In this document: positions 9,662-20,611 of the stretch, piece by piece | Numbering within the stretch: position 1 is the stretch's first letter | Layout: each line of letters starts with the position of its first letter | Origin: Euclidia mi | Lineage: Eukaryota; Arthropoda; Insecta; Lepidoptera; Erebidae | Assembly (NCBI GenBank): GCA_944739405.2 | Contig: OX123200.2 | Location: 10,990,761-11,054,760 of the forward strand | Direction: 5' to 3' | Length of the DNA stretch: 64,000 nt | Made by a program: the position numbers and the translations under genes | The notes under the pieces: generated by a model | What the model was told of the DNA's origin: nothing | Seen by the model: only the letters and a program-made list of their open reading frames with translations | Databases searched by the model: none

Positions 9662-11252
9662 CACACATCAACAAAGTCTAGGGATATTTTATATTTCATC
9701 AAATATCTAAAAATCTATGAAGAATTTTCTGATACAGTAAATAGAAGAATCATAGATTATTTTAAGGTCTTTAATAAAAATAAAAAACATTTCGTGTTTT
9801 TTTTTGTTTTAAATAAAAAAAATATTTTTTTTAATCATCATGGAAAATTAGTATGATAACAACAAACATTTCTTCTTAAAAAACTATTAATTTTAATAAA
9901 AATGGAAAAAATCTTGTAAAATCTAATCATTAATAATCAGTGTTGCCACCTCTTACATTGATTACACATCGACATCGATTGTTAATACTTAAAATTAAAT
10001 TGTCAATGTCTTGCTGCGGTATGAGGTCCCATGTCCTTTGCAAGTGTTCGTAAAGTTGTTGTTCAGTCGTCAAATTTGGTGGAAAATCTCTCAAAGCTTT
10101 TCGTTGTAACATGTCCCAGGCATGCTCGATAGGATTTAAGTCGGGCGACTGTGCAGGCCAATCCAAAACTTGAATATCGTGCTCTCGGAGAGCGGTCGAT
10201 ACCAGCCGCGCCATATGGCAAGGAGCATTATCGTGCATGAGTAGAAATTCATGGCCTATTTGAGTTCTGTGTGGGACAATAACGGGCTCTACTACCTCCT
10301 CGTGGTATTTTTGTGCAGTCATGCTGCCTTGGATCCAAACGAGTTGGGTTCGTCCGCCAAGACGAATTCCTGCCCACACCATGATTGTCCCGCCTTGGTA
10401 TGGGTGGACCTCCTGAGGGTGCCGTAGACGGCTAACTCTCCCTGGAGCTCTCCAAACGCGTGTTCTTCGTGAATCCGGGTGAAACCCAAACCGGGACTCA
10501 TCGGTGAACAGCACCAAAGACCATTGTTCGTCACTCCATGGTAAATGCTCCCGAGCCCACGAAAGCCGCCGACCGCGATTGCCAAGTCGCAATGCTGGAA
10601 CACGCAATGGTCTTCGAGCATGAAGATCAACTTCATGTAACCTTCTTCGCACGGTTTGGTCGCTTACCAGCAGCTGGTGGTCCTCCTGGAGCCTTTGCAC
10701 TAGTTGCAGCGCTGTGATATTGGGTTGTCTTCTGGCGGTCATTTGGAGAAATCGATCCTGTCTCTGCGTAGTAACACGATATCTACCTGTGTGCTGTTCG
10801 GCCACATCTCCAGTACTGCGATAACGTGACCACAACCTTGATATCACATTTTGACTGGTATGTAGGGCCTCAGCAACGACGCGTTGAATTGCACCATTTT
10901 CTAACATGCCCACGGCTCGTAACATTTCATCTCGACTCAAATGACGACGTGACATGACTTTTAAAGTTCGTACGTCACGTTAAATTAAAAAAGAAAAACA
11001 ATTAAAAACCCTTTTCATTAATAATTATAATAAAACAGTTTTAACTTTCTTTAATGTAACGAATTACTAGCAAATTTGCCGCCATATTTTGTTTATTATT
11101 TTGTTTTTTTTCTTTCCATGTTCAAATTTTGAAAATAGAATAAAAGAGGTTTTAATCTGTATATAAACTTTTTGTGGAAACTAACAAGGTTCTAAACTAT
11201 AAACTCGTAAATAATTTAGGATTAAGATATCCCTAGACTTTGTTGATGTGTG
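9662..11252 (-). mobile_element. Tc1-like DNA transposon, apparently complete
   Basis: The ends are perfect inverted repeats of about 26 bases starting CACACATCAACAAAGTC, flanked on both sides by TA (9660-9661 and 11253-11254), the standard Tc1/mariner target duplication. The paralogous sequence near 16300-16312 lacks the element and shows the empty site. The element is 1591 bp, within the usual 1.3-2.4 kb range of the superfamily. It carries one uninterrupted transposase gene. Confidence 0.95.
9930..10955 (-). CDS. Tc1-like transposase, DD34E, full length
   Basis: The 341-residue protein is the expected size for Tc1-type transposases, with no stop or frameshift. Residues 1-115 form the two helix-turn-helix DNA-binding modules. 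The catalytic DDE domain has D152 in LFTDESRFGF, D242 in MHDNAPCH and E277 in SPDLNPIEHAW, giving a DD34E spacing. The GGTIMVWAGI stretch between the first two acids is typical. The enzyme would bind the terminal repeats and catalyse cut-and-paste movement into TA in the nucleus. The start ATG at 10953-10955 is the first in frame and begins MSRRHLSRDE. The gene lies entirely within the 26 bp repeats. An intact frame plus perfect ends suggests a recent arrival; activity is inferred, not shown. Confidence 0.95.
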   Translation of the reverse strand: MSRRHLSRDEMLRAVGMLENGAIQRVVAEALHTSQNVISRLWSRYRSTGDVAEQHTGRYRVTTQRQDRFLQMTARRQPNITALQLVQRLQEDHQLLVSDQTVRRRLHEVDLHARRPLRVPALRLGNRGRRLSWAREHLPWSDEQWSLVLFTDESRFGFHPDSRRTRVWRAPGRVSRLRHPQEVHPYQGGTIMVWAGIRLGGRTQLVWIQGSMTAQKYHEEVVEPVIVPHRTQIGHEFLLMHDNAPCHMARLVSTALREHDIQVLDWPAQSPDLNPIEHAWDMLQRKALRDFPPNLTTEQQLYEHLQRTWDLIPQQDIDNLILSINNRCRCVINVRGGNTDY

Positions 11253-12019
11253 TATATGTCTCATAATGTACATTTGTGAAAAAAATATGTTTCAAGTGGG
11301 TAGTAATATAATCGTACGCTATAAAACAATGAAAGGAAAAAGTTTCAATATCACTTAAACGAACAGTAAATTATGATGCCTATACTTGCAAACGGCTTTT
11401 TCCAAGACAACTCCGAAAGTGGGACAAAAAGGCGGAAAGTTTTCTCTGTCGTTTTATGCCAAGTTTCTTAATATTTCGTTGAAAACAAGAACTTACCATT
11501 CTAGTTATCAACGTACCTATTGAGTGAGTTAAATTCATAACGTTTCCTACAGCAGTGAATGACTAAAATTTTTTTTCATTCGCGAACGAATGAATGGATG
11601 AATGAAACTAGTTAACGAGGAGGCGAGTTTTTACCTGCAGAGATATAATTTGTTATAACAAGCCTTTGACATATCTGGCTTACAGTTAAAAGCATGTTGG
11701 AGTACATATTATGCCTGAGCTGTGGAGTGTTTAAGTGTTTCCTCTGTGACTGTCTGTAAATCGTAATCGTAACAAGTGAAAACAAATTGCCGGTTATGTC
11801 TATGATACTCGAGTTTTGACTCATTGTCGGTGGCGTATATCTGATGACTGAGTCTCCTTTAAAAAAGGAGAGACTCCGATTGAAAGACAACTTTTTGAGT
11901 GCTAGTGGTTCTATAATATTTGATTCTCTTTCGCCATATAAACTTTAACAACCCGAAATCTCAAAAAGGCTAGTCATTATATCAGTGCTATAAGCTGCTG
12001 GGCACATTCCGCATGTCAC
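11253..12019. other. copy A duplicated sequence without recognised genes
   Basis: The sequence is unique apart from its paralogue in copy B. Relative to copy B it contains an extra ~40 bases near 11850-11892 that include the small palindrome gagtctcctttaaaaaagga followed by the pairing gactc. Open frames here (11612-11890, 11945-12187) have no recognisable similarity. Confidence 0.5.
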
Positions 12020-12253
12020 TATCAGTAGAGTCAAGTGCGAGTTGGCAGACTTCATATATTTTCCGGAAACATTATGTAGAACTTTCAGACATGCAGGTTT
12101 CCTAGCGATGTTTTCTTTGCGGTTTAGCAAGCAATACTTAACCATTGAATACGCAAATAATAAAATCGAGAACTCAATGGTGCGCACCGTGAGATTGATC
12201 CCGGGACCCTTTACTTAACAGTCTGTTAGTCCTCCACTAGACTATTGCTGCCT
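12020..12253 (-). repeat. tRNA-derived SINE (family C), minus orientation
   Basis: On the minus strand the head reads tagtctagtgg (A-box-like) and the B-box-like ggatcaatctc. The body includes gaagtctgccaactcgcac. Copy B has the same SINE at 18235-18610, split by a Helitron, and a partial relative lies at 15455-15570. Confidence 0.65.
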
Positions 12254-12732
12254 CACCTAGTAGGTAAAGTAAATTATTTTCCCTTGTGGGTAAAAGGCTG
12301 GTAGATAACACAATCCCCAACTCTATTACACATCCGAAGTACGCCTATTATTCTAACAAATTAATTCAAAACATGTGAAAAAGGCTCATCCACCTGCATA
12401 TGCGGAAACTCGATAGTACAAGTTCAATACTAAAAGTAATCAGTACCTCACTCGCATCCCAATTAAGTATTGAAGCAGGAACTTAACAAACAAACCTGAA
12501 CATAACTTTGATCTCTACTTTATAACAGTCTTTTAATATTTATGGTCCGCCTTGTACGTATACTGTGATGCGCGGTGAGTACACTACTATGTAACTCATT
12601 GATGTTGTTTATCTAGCTAAGTAGTAGCTATATATGTATATTTCATAGTAACTTTTGTCCACATTTCTGTCCGCGGACAAAAGTAATATTTTGTCTTACA
12701 AATCGTCGACCATGTGTCCCCTTTATAGTAGA
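12254..12732. other. duplicated noncoding sequence
   Basis: Near-identical to 18611-19068 in copy B. It includes a palindrome cttttgtcc...ggacaaaag at about 12652-12681. No gene was seen. Confidence 0.5.
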
Positions 12733-12926
12733 CTAGAGGATGCCGGTAGCTACGCACGCACATTATTTTTTAATTTAACCGTTTCTTCATTTGGGCAATA
12801 CTTCTTAGCGCTTCCCTACGGTCCCCAAGGCACATACATGCCAAATTTAATCAGCTTGCGTCCAATCGTTTTGGCTGTGGGTTGCCTATCAGTCAGTCAG
12901 TAACGCAAGAATGTCGTATATATAGA
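12733..12926 (-). mobile_element. short non-autonomous Helitron, shared by both duplicates
   Basis: On the minus strand it starts TCTATATATACGACATTC, continues through TTGCGTTACTGACTGACTGA and ends GGCATCCTCTAG before T. The same element is at 20064-20260 in copy B, so it was present before the duplication. It is the same family as 16714-16919. Confidence 0.78.
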
Positions 12927-13210
12927 TATTTTCAAAGCTCGTCATTCTTATTATGTTTCTATTAAAGAGACAACTCAACTCAACACATATGTAGTACACC
13001 CAGGCTCGAAACTCTGACTCTCAATCTTAGAATCACACAATCGTGTTGAAATAGAACTCACAATATTCGGCGCCACTTAGAGACTATGCCTACCTTGTAG
13101 CAAAATGGTAGGTACACTGACCCCGACACCTTAAAAGGAAAAGTTCTCACAACTTTACATTAGTCTCCGTCTTATCATTTGAAGGCAGTGTCGCCCTCTA
13201 GGGAGACTTA

Positions 13211-14057
13211 GGGCCTGTTCACGAGATCGGTCTAAGCGGCGCGCGTCGCGGCGGGCGGCGCGGCAGAGCGTCGTGCACGCCACGACCCTACAGCAGCGGT
13301 AAACGCAGCGGCAAATGTGGACGTATTTGGGCCGACGGAGTTACCCATAAATATGGCGATAACCAAAATATCTTTGTGTAACTATACGGTATACCTACAA
13401 AATTGTCAACATTGGATCTTCATTTCTTACAAGTATTTTATATCAAAGGAATAATGCATATTCGCAATTAATGAGGCGTTGAATAGGTACCTACACAACG
13501 TAGATTACGTTAAGTAGGTAGGTAAATCACCTTTTAACTTTCAAAGTAGCTGTGTCTGTACCTAAATAGGTACATATGTACATTACACAATGTTTTAATG
13601 TTTGCGATTTATATTAAAACCTACCATTACATTCTGTAAAACATTGTTTCATTACATCTCGCAACGTTTTATTAACATTTTTGTATTTATAAAGCGGATG
13701 TGTTGCTATCCATACACGCGACCGTTTTAAAATTTCGACTTTAAATATCTCCGTATTCATTACCGCCACAAAATATTTAACAAATAGTTTAACCGCCTAG
13801 TTCGTCCCTCGCGTAACGCTGTCTGTGCCGCTCGGAGTCGTGGCGTCGGACTCGGTCGCAGTACATTTATTCCCGCCGCTCGCCGCGCCGCCCGCCGCGC
13901 CGCTCGCCGCGCAGCCATTCGCGCCAAAAAAAACGCGCGCGTTATCGCTGTGCGCGGCGGCTCGTTGCGTGCTTCGAACGTCTTCATACATTTGATCTTA
14001 CCGCTCGCCGCCCCGCGCTAAGCCGCCGCTCAGAGCGGCAAGGTCGTGACAGGGCCG
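13211..14057. mobile_element. non-autonomous PIF/Harbinger-like element with TTA duplication
   Basis: The element is flanked by TTA at 13208-13210 and 14058-14060; copy B has a single TTA (20576-20578) in otherwise matching sequence. The ends are imperfect inverted repeats (gggcctgttcacgag versus complement cggccctgtcacgac). The 3-base TTA duplication is the Harbinger hallmark. The outer parts are strongly GC-rich (gccgccgctcgcc runs around 13870-14035) and the centre is AT-rich. No transposase is present; the two overlapping minus-strand frames at 13760-13991 are low-complexity Ala/Arg products of the GC tract. Confidence 0.8.
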
Positions 14058-14087
14058 TTACAGACTGATGTGCAGAGGAAAGTCAGC

Positions 14088-14345
14088 GAATTTATGAGTC
14101 AAGTGCCACCGCACTTAACTCATTAATTCTTGTTGTGTCAGTAATTATTTATTTTGTCTGATGAATGATGAAGGAAAACATCGTGAAGCTACCATGTCTG
14201 GAGAGTTCTCCATAAACTTTTTGAAAGACACGTGAAGTCCGCCGAAGCGCATTTGACTACCATTGTTGATTTAGGCATAACTCTTCTCAAACAATGGGAA
14301 TGTCCCAGACCATGGCCAGCAGTGGCACAGTTTATTATAAAAGCC
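14088..14345 (+). repeat. family C SINE fragment, shared by both duplicates
   Basis: Recognised by caagtgccaccgcacttaac, gaaggaaaacatcgtgaagc, gttctccataa and the ccagcagtgg tail region. The copy B partner at 21637-21950 is similar. Confidence 0.6.
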
Positions 14346-14915
14346 GACATTTCTATCATTTCAAAAGGCGTTGGGAATATTAAATGTAATTTTTTCAAAC
14401 TCAAAACATGATTACTTGACGGTTATTCAATGAAGGAAACGAACACCCTGCTATGCTTTACCCCTGCAATCATATTTGCTGACGAAAGTCCAGTGAGTAT
14501 CCATATTTAAGTCATTTGAAAACAGAAAAAACAGCCATAACTAAAATACATTGAACACAACGTAATACCATGTTTAAATATGTAACCTTTGAGAAAATCG
14601 ATAAAATATAGGTACAAAAATACCGTCCAGATATGTATAATAATATAAACCTCTGAATATTTTATCGAACTAGGTAAGTATATGAATATTTAGACGTCGA
14701 TTTAAGTACGTGAAAACTCGATACGGTCTCAATGTCAACGCTATTCTTTTTAATAAAACGAAATACATGATACGCACACTGAAAAGTTAAACATACATGA
14801 TCGGTTATATACTAGTTCCCGTATATAAAAACGTACTCTGTGTATACTAGTATAATAGTCAAACGAATAAAACCAAAAGTTTGGAGGTTTAATGTATGTT
14901 TGTTTGGTTGGTTCT

Positions 14916-15181
14916 ACACATACATACATAGTCTCACGCCTATATCCCCGAAGAGGTAGGTAGTGGTACCTATATTGCTACACCCGCTTTTCGCCAGATT
15001 TATGTTAGTCCCACGTAATAGAGGGCGAGCCTATTGCCGTACCGGGCACATTACCAGACTCCGAGCTGCTACTGAGAATTTCCTAACGGAAAAACCCAAT
15101 AACACTTTGCCCGACCCTGGGATCGAACCTGAGACCTCCCAATCCCACGCGCACATCTATGCCGTGAGACCAACGAGGCAG
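14916..15181 (-). repeat. tRNA-derived SINE (family A), complete, with 11 bp target duplication
   Basis: Minus-orientation copy: the complement of the B box (gggatcgaacc) lies near 15119 and the family body is complete. It is flanked by tggttggttct at 14905-14915 and 15182-15192. Copy B lacks it, so it arrived after the duplication. Confidence 0.85.
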
Positions 15182-15454
15182 TGGTTGGTTCTCTTGCCCG
15201 CAAAAACTACAGAATGAATTTTGGTGAAAATATACACTTGTCTAGCATCAAAATCGTCGTCCTCAGCGTCGTGCTGTTTTGAAGCAAAGTAGGAGAGAGC
15301 TTAAGTCCACCAATGGACTACGAAAGGCTGCCTAGAGTGAGCTTTTTATGAGTTTACCACTGGACGTCGAAATTTTTTTGCCCGTTTAACACAAAACCGA
15401 AAAAGCCATTGGTCATTCTTAATTTGAACGGCTAAATAATTAGTCATAGTCCGT
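15182..15454. other. end of copy A duplicate, noncoding
   Basis: Matches 22500-22700 through gtagtgctgtttt-type and agagcttaagtccaccaatg stretches. No gene was seen. Confidence 0.5.
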
Positions 15455-15570
15455 CACGCTAGTCAAGTGCGAGGTGGCAGACTTCACATGTTTTCCGGAA
15501 ACATTATGTAGAACTCTCAGACATGCAGGTTTTCTAGCGATGTTTTATTTAGCAGTTTTACTCATTGAGA
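15455..15570 (-). repeat. family C SINE fragment between the duplicates
   Basis: The sequence gtccgtcacgctagtcaagt...gaggtggcagacttcacatg matches 18226-18345. This is the third occurrence of the segment, so it extends beyond a simple two-copy duplication. Confidence 0.6.
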
Positions 15571-15643
15571 TTGTCAGCAATATAGCCTCGTTAACGCGAG
15601 AAGTCTCCTAATAACGAATTTGTTTCTTATAACAAAAATATTT

Positions 15644-15898
15644 ACTGCCTCCGTGGTCCAGTGCTAGCGTATGCGACTGCTGATCGGAGGTCCCGGGTTC
15701 GATTCCCAGGTCGGGAAAACGTGTTACTGGGTTTTTGCGAATACTCAGTAGCAGCCCGGCGTCTGGTGATGTGCCCGGTAACGGCAATAGGCTCGCCCCC
15801 TATTACGTAGGACCTACAAATTCATGGCGAAATGTGGGTGTAATATTTACACCTCTGCCTACCCCTTCGGGGATACAGGCGAGGGACTATAAATAAAT
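15644..15898 (+). repeat. tRNA-derived SINE (family A), complete, with 10 bp target duplication
   Basis: B box ggttcgattcc lies near 15697; the A box is altered by a small deletion (gtccagtgctagcg). It is flanked by aaaaatattt at 15634-15643 and 15899-15908. It lies in the spacer between the two duplicates. Confidence 0.87.
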
Positions 15899-15908
15899 AA
15901 AAATATTT

Positions 15909-16232
15909 GAAAAAGGTCGGTACCATTGCTGAACTAAAAGTATTCGAATAATTTGATATCTCAAACATGACCCTATGACGTAGCTACTGGGTGACTGATA
16001 GTTTAGAATGAAATTACAAGAAGGTGAGTATTGCACCATTCGGCACTAACTTACTCTATCCGTATAGTTTATCAGTTTTAGAAGCAGTCGGAAGTTTACA
16101 AAAGTTATTACACAAGTATCTCTCTCGTGTGGAGATACTGGCGTTTATTCTGTATCTGCCACCTGTAAAAAATATTCTTTATTTACTTCCTATTCCTACT
16201 GTGTAAATTCAAAAAGCACTAAACTATTTTAG
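15909..16232. other. spacer between the duplicates
   Basis: A short frame at 16024-16206 has no recognisable similarity. I see nothing else. Confidence 0.45.
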
Positions 16233-16713
16233 AATAGAAGCTAGAAGCCAAGCATGCAGACATCTGCCATAAAAATAATAGAGCAATTTGCTATAAGTAT
16301 AAAAATATTTGTCTCATAATGTACATAATTATGTGAAAAAAATATGTTTCAAATGGGAAGTAATATAGTCGTACCCTATAAAACAATAGAAGGAAAAAGT
16401 TTCAATATCACTTAAACGAACAGAAAATTATGATATACTTGCAATCGGCTTTTTCCAAGACAACTCCGAAAGTGGGACAAAAAGACAGAAAGTTTTCCCC
16501 GTCGTTTTATGCCAAGTTTCTTAATATTTCGGTGAAAACAAGAACTTACCATCCTAGTTATCAACGTACCTATTGAGTGAGTTAAATTCATAACGTTTCC
16601 TACGGCAGTGAATGACTGAAATTTCTTTTCATTCGCGAACGAATAAATGGGTGAATGAAACTAGTTAACGAGGAGGCGCGTTTTTTGCTGAGTTTTTACC
16701 TGCAGAGATATAA

Positions 16714-16919
16714 TCTTAATATATAAAATCCTTGCGTTACTGACTGACTGACAGACACGCTACAGCCGAAACTATTGGGTGCAGGAAGCTGAAATTTGCC
16801 ATGTATGTTCCTTGGGGACCGTAGGGGTGCACTAAGAAGGGATTTGCCGAAATTCCCGCGGGATCGGCCAAAACGGGTAAATTAAAAAAAATGCAGGCGT
16901 AGCTGCTGGCGTCCTCTAG
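16714..16919 (+). mobile_element. short non-autonomous Helitron with precise empty site
   Basis: Starts TCTTAATATATAAAATCCTT after A and ends GTCCTCTAG before T. Copy A near 11660 reads gatataa directly joined to tttgttataac, which is exactly the flanks of this insertion. This fixes both borders and the A/T target. The open minus frame at 16737-16943 is not a gene. Confidence 0.9.
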
Positions 16920-17305
16920 TTTGTTATAACGAGCCTTTGACATATCTAGCTTACAGTTAAAAGCATGTTGGAGTACATATTATGCCTGAGCTGTGGAGTG
17001 TTTAAGTGTTTCCTCTGTGACTGTCTGTAAATCTTAATCGTAACTAGTGAAAACAAATTGCTGGTTATGTCTATGATTATTTGGTATAATAATGCGTGGG
17101 TTTGTTAGTGATACTCGAGTTTTGACTCATTGCCGGTGACGTATATCTGATGACAACTTTTTGAGTGCTAGTGGTTCTATAGTAGTTAATTCTCTTTCGC
17201 CATATAAACTTTAACAACCCGAAATCTCAAATAGGCTAGTCATCTTATCAGTGCTATAAGTATAAGCTGCTGGGCACACTACGCATGTCACTATCAGTAG
17301 AGTAA

Positions 17306-18217
17306 AGGCTGCTACACACAGTGCTAGCGCACCGAGCCGCCGGCTTTTGGCGGGCGTCTGTGCCGCCGGCATCGGCCGCAGAAAGCCGCGCATCATTCCA
17401 ATTGTGAAAGTCGTGTAGAACGCTAGTGAGGTGACACTTTGTGATTGGTTATCGATTACGATGAATAACGAAGTGGTTTACGTTGCCATAGCAGCTGTAG
17501 CTTTCATTTTATTATGTAAAAAAATTAAAAGAGAAAGAGCAAAGAAACATACATAAAACGATACAAACATACATTTGACAGACACAAAATACACACCAAT
17601 TTCTGATTCGTGTGGGGATCGAATCCATAACACTCGGCGCAACGTCAGGCGGTTGTTAATGCCACTAGGCCAGCCATACAGTTGAAATATATAGAATCTC
17701 TCCACCATTAATTGCAAATCGAACAAAATTACTGTAAATGCTTTTCTTTGGTGGTTGATTCTGTTAAATGCAACTTGTAATCGATTTGATCTGGAGCATG
17801 GTCATCTCCTATTTTCCGCACCACAATTAATTTATTTTATGGCAGAATTTAATGCAAGCTTCTTTTGTACGTTATGTTTCTAACTAATAAGTAAAATTTT
17901 GTTTATTAAACTTGAAGCTGAAAAGGATCGTTTACTTGTACTTTATACGATACCGGATCGATCCACTGGATCGTATCTAATGGAGCGGATCGATACTTGG
18001 GTCGATACACTGTATTACGATCCATTGCGATCCAAAATATCGCTACAAAGCACTTAGATTGAGCATCCCTAAGTCACAAACTGCGCGGCCCGCCGGCCTA
18101 CCCGTGCGGCCATGCCAGCGCTCCGCATGCCGCCGGGCGCGCGCGGCTTGGCCGGCGGCACGGCACAGCCGCCGGCTAGGCCGCCGGCCATACCGCCGGC
18201 ACTGTGTGTTGCAGCAT
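17306..18217. mobile_element. TAA-flanked DNA element with TIRs, Harbinger-like
   Basis: The ends aggctgctacacacagtgc and (complement) atgctgcaacacacagtgc are imperfect inverted repeats flanked by TAA at 17303-17305 and 18218-18220. Copy A lacks it. The ends are GC-rich with repeated gccggcgg palindromes. A small + frame at 17461-17566 starts MNNEVVYVAIAAVAF and continues with a Lys/Arg-rich stretch, faintly like the start of some Harbinger proteins. A cluster of ggatcgat-type motifs lies at about 17925-18050. A tRNA-SINE-like piece (gtggggatcgaatcc) is at 17610-17690. Confidence 0.7.
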
Positions 18218-18234
18218 TAAGGTGATAGTCCGTC

Positions 18235-18610
18235 ACGCTAGTCAAGTGCGAGTTGGCAGACTTCACATGTTTTCCGGAAACATTATGTAGAACTTTTAGA
18301 CATGCAGGTTTCCTAGCGATGTTTTATTTAGCGGTTTAGCAAGCAATACTCAACAATTGAATACGCATATCTAATATATAAAATTGTCGTGTCACAGTTT
18401 TCGTTCCCATACTCCTCCGAAACGGCTTGACCGATTTTGATGAAAGAATCGGCCAACATCTATTTTTCAAAAAAAAAAAAAAATTGCAAAACATCGTTTG
18501 CCGGGTCAGCTAGTAATTAAATAGAAAACTCAATGGTGCACACCGTGAGATTGATCACGAGACCCTTTACTTAACAGTCTGTTAGTCCTCCACTAGACTA
18601 TTGCTGCCTC
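18235..18610 (-). repeat. family C SINE in copy B, split by a Helitron
   Basis: Partner of 12020-12253; the interruption is the 144 bp Helitron at 18370-18513. Confidence 0.6.
18370..18513 (+). mobile_element. very short (144 bp) non-autonomous Helitron
   Basis: Starts TCTAATATATAAAATTGTCG after A and ends GGGTCAGCTAG before T. Between these lie the family block ccgattttgatgaaag and an A-rich run. Copy A reads gaatacgcaaa then taataaaat without it. Confidence 0.88.
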
Positions 18611-19068
18611 CCCTAGTAGGTAAAGTAAATTATTTTCCCTTGTGGGCAAAAGGCTTATAGATAACACAATCCCCAACTCTATTACACATCCGAAGTACGC
18701 CTATTATTCTAACAAATTAATTCAAAACATGTGAAAAAGGCTCATCCACCTGCATATGCGGAAACTCGATAGTACAAGTTCAATACTAAAAGTAATCAGT
18801 ACCTCACTCGCATCCCAATTAAGTATTGAAGCAGGAACTTAACAAACAAACCTGAACATAACTTTGATCTCTACTTTATAACAGTCTTTTAAGATTTATG
18901 GTCCGCCTTGTACGTATACTGTGATGCGCGGTGAGTACACTACTATGTAACTCATTGATGTTGTTTATCTAGCTAAGTAGTAGCTATATATGTATATTTC
19001 ATAGTAACTTTTGTCCACATTTCTGTCCGCGGACAAAAGTAATATTTTGTCTTACAAATCGTCGACCA

Positions 19069-20042
19069 GCCCGTCCAGCATACGCACCACGAGAAAATTA
19101 TCTCTACACGTTTACTCGTGTTTATGACGATTATCTCTATTAACTCGCTGACTCTAACATGGTTACACACACGATTCGACTCGTTATGTCAAATGTAGCT
19201 ATAATAGTCGTTTTTACTTATCTGTGGCATTTCTCTCGACGAATCCTAACATGACGGCCCAATATTACTCGATTAAGACAAATTTTGACAACTAAAATAG
19301 TAATAATAGTCGTCATGCTTTCATACGACGAGAACTACACGAGTAACTAAAAATATTTCATTAAAACAACAAAGAAAATGGCAGTCCCTCATTGAATTAT
19401 GCAGTCCCTTATTATAATTATTTAATAACCTTATATGAAGAGCGCCACGCGAGAAAAGTTCAAAGAAAGCGAATTAGGGATCTCTGTGACCCTTTTACGT
19501 TGAACGACAGAGAATTTGTGATCAAAACCAATGGCTGTGTTTCTCATAGAAAGGCTTGCCACGGATCTCGAGCCTCATTCAGATGGCCTGCCTGTCTATT
19601 TAAAGATAAGTTCATTATTATCGAAGCTGCGCATGGGACCTCATTCTTATTCAACACAGTAGGTATCAATTGTAAATACTTTGTAGGTATTGACATCAGT
19701 TTAGAATTAAAACTAATCAACACAATCAACAATACATACAAATTACAAATGTCAAATAGTACATACATAATATGATAAACTATAGAGGTGGATACAAGTC
19801 TTTTGAGCCATTTGAGCACAAATTGAATGAACTAAACCGGTGTGGTTACATTAATAAATGCCGTAATTGACATTCTATGTTTCAAAGGGCAACATCGGTT
19901 ACTCGTGCAACGAGAGCGAATTCTTCGACGAGAAGCTTGTCTATCGTGGCGCGCATGTTAAAGAAAACGAGATATTAACCGATAACGACAATATTTCTTC
20001 ATTCACGCGTGTGATATCTCGTGGTGCGTATCCTAGGCGGGC
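19069..20042. mobile_element. DNA element with ~25 bp imperfect TIRs, copy B only
   Basis: Left end gcccgtccagcatacgcacc (continuing acgag) and the complement of the right end gcccgcctaggatacgcacc (also continuing acgag) form the inverted repeat. Copy A reads gtcgaccatgtg straight through at this site. The target duplication is one or two bases at most and I cannot settle it. The interior has a coding remnant resembling Harbinger transposases. Confidence 0.72.
19392..19775 (+). pseudogene. possible N-terminal remnant of a Harbinger-type transposase
   Basis: The 127-residue frame has RKRIRDLCDPFTLNDREFVI at about residues 25-45, which resembles the N-terminal region of PIF/Harbinger nucleases (Arg/Lys-rich, then Asn/Asp-Pro-Phe and an Asp-X-Glu/Asp-Phe stretch). 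No DDE catalytic domain follows. The second half of the frame (from about residue 50) has no recognised similarity. It lies inside the TIR element 19069-20042. The similarity is short, so the call is tentative. Confidence 0.4.
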
Positions 20043-20063
20043 ATGTGTCCCCTTTATAGTAGA

Positions 20064-20260
20064 CTAGAGGATGCCGGTAGCTACGCACGCACATTATTTT
20101 TTAATTTAACCGTTTCTTCATTTGGGCAATACTTCTTAGCGCTTCCCTACGGTCCCCAAGGAACATACTGTATGCCAAATTTAATCAGCTTGCGTCTAAT
20201 CGTTTTGGCTGTGTGTTGCCTATCAGTCAGTCAGTAACGCAAGAATGTCGTATATACAGA
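20064..20260 (-). mobile_element. short Helitron, copy B partner of 12733-12926
   Basis: Same ends as its partner (CTAG at 20064-20067 on the + strand; TCTGTATATACGACATTC at the other end on the minus strand). Shared flanks show that it predates the duplication. Confidence 0.78.
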
Positions 20261-20611
20261 TATTTTCAAAGTTCGTCATTCTTGGTGCAACATTCTTATT
20301 ATGAGACATATTATAGATCTATTAAAGAGACAACTCATCTCAACACATATGTAGTACACCCAGGCTCGAAACTCTGACTCTCAATCTTAGAATCACACAA
20401 TCGTGTTGAAATAGAACTCACAATATTCGGCGCCGCTTAGAGACTACGCCTACCTTGTAGCAAAATGGTAGGTACACTGGCACACTGACCCCGACACCTT
20501 AAAAGGAAAAGTTCTCACAACTTTACATTAGTCTCTGTCTTATCATTTGAAGGCAGTGTCGCCCTCTAGGGAGACTTACAGACTGATGTGCAGAGGAAAG
20601 TCAGCGAATTT

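Larger units (their letters stand above)
9587..15450. repeat. segmental duplication, copy A
   Basis: This copy is collinear with 16233-22700, starting at a shared gaatagaag...agaagccaagcatg and ending at a shared gccattggtcattctt and taaataatt. Long stretches are near-identical (for example 11259-11640 with 16310-16710, 12260-12720 with 18620-19065, 13000-13208 with 20320-20578). The gaps correspond to mobile elements present in one copy only. Copy A alone carries the Tc1 element 9662-11252, the element 13211-14057 and the SINE 14916-15181. Confidence 0.85.

Noticed and set aside
13760..13991. Ala/Arg-rich frames on the minus strand
   Set aside because: By-products of the GC-rich tip of a transposon, with no domain.
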